Assembly: GCA_035578155.1 (NCBI GenBank)
Contig: JAPWDM010000001.1
Location: forward strand, 434,001 to 498,000
Direction: 5' to 3'
DNA: 64,000 nt
Source of the DNA: Brachynemurus nebulosus
Lineage: Eukaryota > Arthropoda > Insecta > Neuroptera > Myrmeleontidae
Below are positions 58,466-64,000 of the stretch, one piece after another. Under the pieces are notes generated by a model. The model saw only the letters and a program-made list of their open reading frames with translations. It was not told the origin of the DNA and did not search any database. Positions within the stretch are counted from its first letter, which is position 1. Each line of letters opens with the position of its first letter. A program made the translations under genes and the position numbers.

Positions 58466-58570
58466 AATAAAATCTAAATAAAAAAAAATCTATATGACCT
58501 GTTTTTTCTCAATTTTCTAGCATCAAATCTAGCGATAATTAACTAGCGGGTGATTGTATTGACATTTTAA
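58466..58570. repeat. Fragment of the first foldback family
   Basis: AATCTATATGACCTGTTTTT and ATAATTAACTAGCGGGTGA match 4783-4850 of the foldback arm. The fragment is about 100 bp long and lies inside the large hAT. Confidence 0.6.
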
Positions 58571-60005
58571 TGTAAAATATATTAATTTTAACCGGCTTCA
58601 AAATAACGTTTCGATTTTAACAATAAAAATATTTAAAAAAGTGTTTAAGTTCTGGCAAGATTGTCAAAAAGGGACTGAAATATTTTTAGATATTGATATA
58701 TACAAAAAATATTAATGTGTTAAGTACTTGCTAGACTTATAAACTTTCATTTTCGTATACGCTTTCGGTTTCGGATATTTAATTATTTCGGATATCGGTA
58801 GTTTTAGTTACGGTTACGAATATCCATAACATCCCTAATGTAAATGTTTGTCAATCCAACTTCATCGAGAGAAAGTTAATTATTTACGATTTTCGGAAGA
58901 ACACGTATATAAACATCTTTTTTATAAGTACGTATTATCGTATAAACACATTTGGTTTGCAATTTTTTAATAATTAGTTTCTACGCTACTGAAATTATCT
59001 ATCCATTTGAAAATTGGGATCCAGTGATGTACATTGGCACTACAAAAGTGTGGGTGAAAAATTTCATTTTCACTTTTATTAAATTATGTCATAAATTCAT
59101 ATTTTCAGAATTTATTCATTTGACAGAAAAATTCTAAATTATTAAAAAAGCCAAATAATTAATAACAATTAAAATAAAAAAAAAAAAACAGAAAACATTT
59201 ATTTATATTTGCATTTTTATAAAAACATGTAGGTATTATATTTTATATGCACTTTAACTAAAATGTCAAATTTCACATGTTGTTAATTCTCAATTTCACT
59301 CATAATATGCTTAAAAATCAAAACTTAAAGTTTATAACATTCACAATCCGTGTAGAGTGTCCATACGTCTTGGTTTTCCCGGATTTGTCACGGTTCTAGC
59401 TCCGGTGTCCCGACAGACTTTTGACTTCGATTTGTTCCGGTTTTTCAAACTACTAATTTTTTATTTTCATCATCTAATAAGTACACAATTTTTCATTTTA
59501 AATAATGAATAGTTCAGTATCATATTAAAAGATCAACAGTAGATTCATTTACAACCAAACCTAAAAATATTTAAAAAAAATTAATTACTAATTAAATTTT
59601 CCAAGTTTTTTCGATTTTACCTTAAACACGAACTTCCAAAAAAACATTTTCTTTTCTTAACTTTCCATCATATATGTATCTACATAAATAAATTGTAATA
59701 TTATTTTGCTTGCTTCTATGATACTGAAGTTCCTGAACAATTAAAAATTAAAATGACTGGAATTTTATTCGAACTTTTAAATAAAGTAGTTACCTAACGC
59801 GGACAACTGATAGCGCCACAATACAGAAATTGCCAACATTTAAATGTTCATGTTTTAATACATTTTCTTGAAAATAAAATTGTCTAAGAAGCTCACTTTC
59901 ATAAGAAATTTTATAAAAATTTAAAAAATATATATTTCCTAGAACAGGGGGCGATTTATTTTGAAAAAAAATTAATATTTTATATAAAGAGCCATTAATA
60001 GGTAA

Positions 60006-60665
60006 TCTATAGATATAATACAAATTTCTGTATAGGGAATATTTTTTAAAAATTGTGTAGATACTGTAAATAGTTATCGATGTAGATATCAAAACAGCGA
60101 TTTTTAAAATTTTTGTCTGTCTGCTTGTCTGTCTGTCTGTTCGTCTGTTCACGCATCAAACAAAAACTACTGGATGGATTTTAATGAAATTTGGTGTGCT
60201 GACAACTTATTACCCGGATCAACATCTAAGATACTTTCTACTTTCTACTTCGAGAAAATGTCTCATTCCCACGGAAAAATGGAAAAACCATGTTGAGCAT
60301 GTGCATACAGTACGCAAAAACTATTGAACGGATTTTGATGCAATTAGGTGTGGTGATAACTTATTACCTGAGTCAGCATCTCAGATACTTTTTATTTCGG
60401 GAAAGTGGCTCATTCCCACAGGAAAATAAAAAAACTTTTTGAGCATGTGCACATATTACGCGAAAACTATTGAACGGATTTTTATGAAATCTGGTGTAGT
60501 GATAACTTATTACCTGCGTCAACATTTAGGATACTTTTTATTACGGGAAAATATTTCCTTCCTTCAGGAAAATTCAAAAATTATTTTGCTTATGTGCATG
60601 TATACTTAAAACTATTGTTCTATGCGAATGCTTTATAATTACTATACTTATATACTTGTCATTTA
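60006..60665 (+). mobile_element. Helitron-like element, 3'-truncated copy
   Basis: It starts TCTATAGATATAATACAAAT after an A, has a GTCT microsatellite (60114-60140) and repeats of about 146 bp (GAGCATGTGCA at 60295 and 60441), collinear with 44146-44740. The GC-rich 3' end with the terminal CTAG is missing. The 120-codon minus-strand frame over its left end (59790-60152) is an accident. Confidence 0.75.
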
Positions 60666-61532
60666 TTAAATTAAATTTACCATAATACAAAATTTCTGGA
60701 GACTAACTCTATTTTAAATTAATTTAGAAATTTCGAAAATTTAAGTGCCTATATTTCCGAGAAATTCATTTTGGATGAAACTTGTTATATTTATAGGATA
60801 GATACTAGTTTGGGATGCAAATATAATAAAACAATAAAACGTTGGAAGTCTAAAAATTTTGTATGAGTTCTCCAGTCAGACACGTCCAATTCCAAAAACC
60901 TCAAAAAAATGAGTTTTTTGCAAACAATTTGCCAAAATTTAAAAGTTTTTCCAATTTTTTTTACATTGTGGTAAAGAACCAAGAAAATCACAGAAAATAC
61001 ATTTTGAACCATTATTCTAGGTAAGCGGGTTTTCGAAAAAAAGTAACTTTTATGATTGGAAATTCGCTATGTTATGCAGATGCTGCGACAGGGTTATTTA
61101 AGTGTGTGCAGTTTTTTCCAAAATAAAATATTTACCCGGCACAATGAAAACAAAAAACAAAAAAACAAAACAAAACAAATAAAAAAAAAAAAAACTAAAA
61201 TCAGGTCAAATCATTAGTTCGTGAAGACAGAATTTCGCTGATTACTGTGAATTCCCCTTTTCATTCAAATGAAAAATAAAAATATTTATGCTGCCATCTA
61301 TATCTATACACAAATATTATAGTTGGTGGTTTATTTAAATCTAAAACTATATATATTTGATTCAATTTTTTTCATTTAATTTTTTTTTTATATGGATTTC
61401 ATATACAGGTGCAATTTTATTTTCTACACGAAAAAAAAATTGTGTGCGCACGAGTATTTTCCGTGTGCGCTATGTTTTAAATTTATGAGAGCGCGCACAC
61501 GCGCACAGCTTAGAGGGAACACTGCTTACAAC

Positions 61533-64000
61533 TCATGAAGGTATACGTTGTATAAACAAACCACAAACAAACTTAACATCTTTCCTCATGGTTTTCTTGA
61601 AACAAAGCTTTACTTTTATTTTTTAATATTTTAAACCAAACTAAATAAAATTTGGGGTTATTCCAACTGCAGGTAATGTTAGTAATAATCAAGAAAAAAG
61701 TGACTTTCGAAATCAGAGAAATATAGATCGAAGGAAAAAAATAAAAACAAATTTAAACGATAATTGTCAATCTAATATGTTTCGGCCCCAAGGCCATTAT
61801 CAGAGATTATGACAAAAATTAGTTTTTTATGGAAAGCAACAAAAATTAAAAAGAAATTATAAAAGTCAAAAAATTTTGAAAAAACATGTGAAACAGTTAC
61901 AGAACTGCACACCAGGGAGGTATGGAGTAAAATAAAAAATAGTTCAACGAAATTGTGGCACAAAGGATTTTGTAGAGTTCAAAATAGAGTGTTTTCCAAA
62001 CGAGAAAAGATCAAAATACGGTCACTGAAATCAATAATTTAAACAAAGCACAAAAACACCTAATTTTAGACTGAGATTTTTACAAATTTGTAGATAAATT
62101 CTTTTTTGAAATTAACTAAATAACATTAGGAAAAAGAAATTGTAGATTTAGTGTTTCTTTATGGGAATTTTCACAGATTTTTACAGTTTCTTTTCGAATC
62201 AGAATTTTCTATTAATTAAAATTATTTCAATATCTACCAATGTTTACAAAATCTCAAACAAAACTCGCCTCTATTTGATGCAGATACGATTTTTAAATAA
62301 TTTTCAAAAAAATCAAAATAACTTCAGCTCAATTTGGAAATCCAAGCAAGTTAGAATACTTAAATAAACCAATTAACACAACATTAAATTCATCCGTTTG
62401 TTAAACAATTTCGATTTCAACTGTTATTTAATTTAATAGCATATCATTAATATTTAATTTAACGGTCACTGTACACTAAATAATACATTTCATAATGACA
62501 GTAATAAGTTAACCATTATTTCTATACACCACAGACGGTTGGGCCATAGGTAGGTAGGTACCGTGTCGCACCGCACCCGGACGGCTAAACAACACTAGAC
62601 ACTAGTAGAATTATGGTAGCTATTATTTTACTCAAATGTTACATAAGCAAGTATAGGTAACACCATATCTATTTATTTAGAATATAATATGTATAGTGTT
62701 GTTTGAATTAAAATGGCCACGATTTTACGGATATCCTGTATATATTGTTATCACATGTTATATTATTATAAAATAGATCAACATCAATTTTAACATGGCG
62801 CTGTGTCTGCTATACGCCCGCACATAAACATATATTTTTGTTAATAATAATTACATACCTATGTTTTCAACAATTTCTGTACGTGTTACGAAATTACTAG
62901 TGCCACCTACATTGTACATATGTAACTATATACGTAATCTAACGTAATGTAATGTGGCAAGACCATAATAAATTAATGCTATAAATTACGGCTCTAATTA
63001 TAAATAATAATAGGAATGTATGTAATTTCTGGATAGTACACATATTTACATGAAAATATTAGCCTGACAATTGTATCAAAAGGTCAGTAAGAACTGAATA
63101 GCATAATAGTCATAGTAGTCGTTTTATCAATAATAATAATCAATGCACTTCTAGGGGAAGTCTCGTAGGAATAATATTAAGATGTAATACAAGTTAAACG
63201 ATTACTGTAAAAAAAAGCAACCTGACAACACAGTTTTCTTCTCGTCCCATTTTTATTTGGAACCTGTCGAGAGGTAGTGGTTGGGGTCAGTATCTGATAG
63301 GGGATTGAGATAACTGAAATATAAGGAGTTACGAACAATATCTAAAGAAAAAGTAGTTTAAAATACCATTCCGTTCAAAGCGCAGATGAACAGATTAAAC
63401 GTACTTATAAAAAAATGTGGTTCGAAAGTTGCAAGGAACTACACTTTATACTGCTTACTGACTAGTCGTCCATCGGCTCTTCTAGAGCAAACAAGCATTT
63501 CTGGATGGTGGCTATTGATTGTTAGATCGTGGTTACATCATAGCTACAGAATCATACATAGACTAGTTTATAGTATATATATGTACCCGCACGCATCTCG
63601 CCACGGCAATCACACATACTAGCATCCACTATACTACACATACAAACACCAACCCTAAATATGTATATAACCATAGAAAGTGAGGATGCCTCGGTCTGAG
63701 GTATGATGACGTAAAATTCTGGCGACAGCCGGCATGCTAACTATCATATGGTAGTTTGGCGGCTTGGTTCAAAGGTTATAAATAATCAAAATTTATTTTG
63801 AGTTTTTACCAGCGGGCATTTTTAAGCAGGGTTTAATTTCGGCGGGAACGCAACGGAACTGTCTTCCGCCACCTCGAACGGCATTTCCGGTACTACGTAA
63901 TTAAGATAAAGTGTGTTCCATGCGACTCTCTGAAGTATAATCACCAAATGATGTAGTGGTGATGACATGTTCGTCGAAGTTATTTATTTGTCACGCCTTT
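61533..64000. other. Non-coding stretch to the window end
   Basis: No gene is recognised. At 61775-61812 (minus) a CTGATAA-GGCC stem-GAAAC motif resembles a degenerate hammerhead core. From 63827 the GC-richer text CAGGGTTTAATTTCGGCGGG looks like a hAT left end whose partner may lie beyond the window. The small frame at 63386-63622 is unrecognised. Confidence 0.45.

Larger units (their letters stand above)
57035..61524. mobile_element. 4.5-kb hAT element with perfect 8-bp TSD
   Basis: The ends CAGTGTTCCCTCTAATTTCT and, inverted, CAGTGTTCCCTCTAAGCTGT are followed by GTGTGCGCAC-type words. CTTACAAC flanks both sides perfectly (57027-57034, 61525-61532). Despite its size no transposase was recognised: every frame inside is short. 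The interior holds a TA tract (57201-57254), a fragment of the first foldback family (58466-58570), a Helitron copy (60006-60665) and two direct repeats of about 200-300 bp (about 57240-57545 and 60770-61060, sharing GCCAGACACGTC-like and AATGAGTTTTTTGC text). It is therefore a composite, non-autonomous copy. Confidence 0.85.

Noticed and set aside
59790..60152. 120-codon minus-strand frame
   Set aside because: It starts in the Helitron's GTCT microsatellite and runs into AT-rich DNA; no recognisable motif.
57240..61060. LTR retrotransposon suggested by the two direct repeats
   Set aside because: Direct repeats lack TG...CA ends and primer-binding or polypurine sites, no gag/pol is present between them, and the hAT ends with perfect TSD explain the outer boundary.

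Overview
The window looks like intergenic DNA from an AT-rich arthropod, probably an insect; the order is uncertain and a hemipteran is a guess. The clues are the repeat content: mariner, Tc1-like, hAT, piggyBac, PIF/Harbinger, MULE-like and Helitron elements, a tRNA-derived SINE, a non-LTR retrotransposon, long TA microsatellites, and CCTAA motifs like the insect telomere repeat. I found no host protein-coding gene, no rRNA gene and no functional tRNA gene. Almost every open frame outside transposons is short and matches nothing I recognise.

The only long coding region is the ORF2-type protein (endonuclease remnant, reverse transcriptase, C-terminal CCHC knuckle) of a 5'-truncated non-LTR retrotransposon at 39508-43160. 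A perfect 18-bp target-site duplication flanks it, so it is a recent insertion. The rest of the coding content is transposon relics: a deleted mariner transposase (18538-19407), a cysteine-rich CXC-like ORF split by a hAT insertion (9766-11144), N- and C-terminal scraps of a piggyBac transposase (38405-39304), a Tc1-like C-terminus (52931-53044), and a PIF/Harbinger deletion derivative that keeps the first codons of two divergent proteins, one MADF-like (27561-28268).

Layout. 1-9500: hAT MITEs (1782, 7793), a 1.5-kb foldback (4410-5898), a hairpin MITE (6264) and a near-perfect palindrome (8440). 9504-15640: a long-TIR element holding a nested hAT, a SINE abutting a Helitron, and a 170-bp tandem array that also lies inside that hAT. 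16821-19407: an inverted array of 103-bp units, each carrying a perfect heat-shock-element triplet, then a Helitron-like end and a mariner. 20560-26262: hAT and piggyBac elements and a second foldback. 27214-28865: a four-layer nest of transposons whose empty sites can be read from sibling copies in this window. 32747-39304: TIR elements. 39508-43160: the LINE. 43907-48590: a minisatellite, a Helitron, MITEs and a SINE. 52633-55191: a Tc1-like element and a MULE-like element with a telomere-like repeat core. 57035-61524: a 4.5-kb hAT with a Helitron inside it.

No cellular pathway is visible. The window's interest is in transposon structure: precise target duplications, nesting order, tandem repeats carried inside mobile elements, and regulatory-looking motifs multiplied by repeats. 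All element boundaries and matches were read by eye; no database search was possible.
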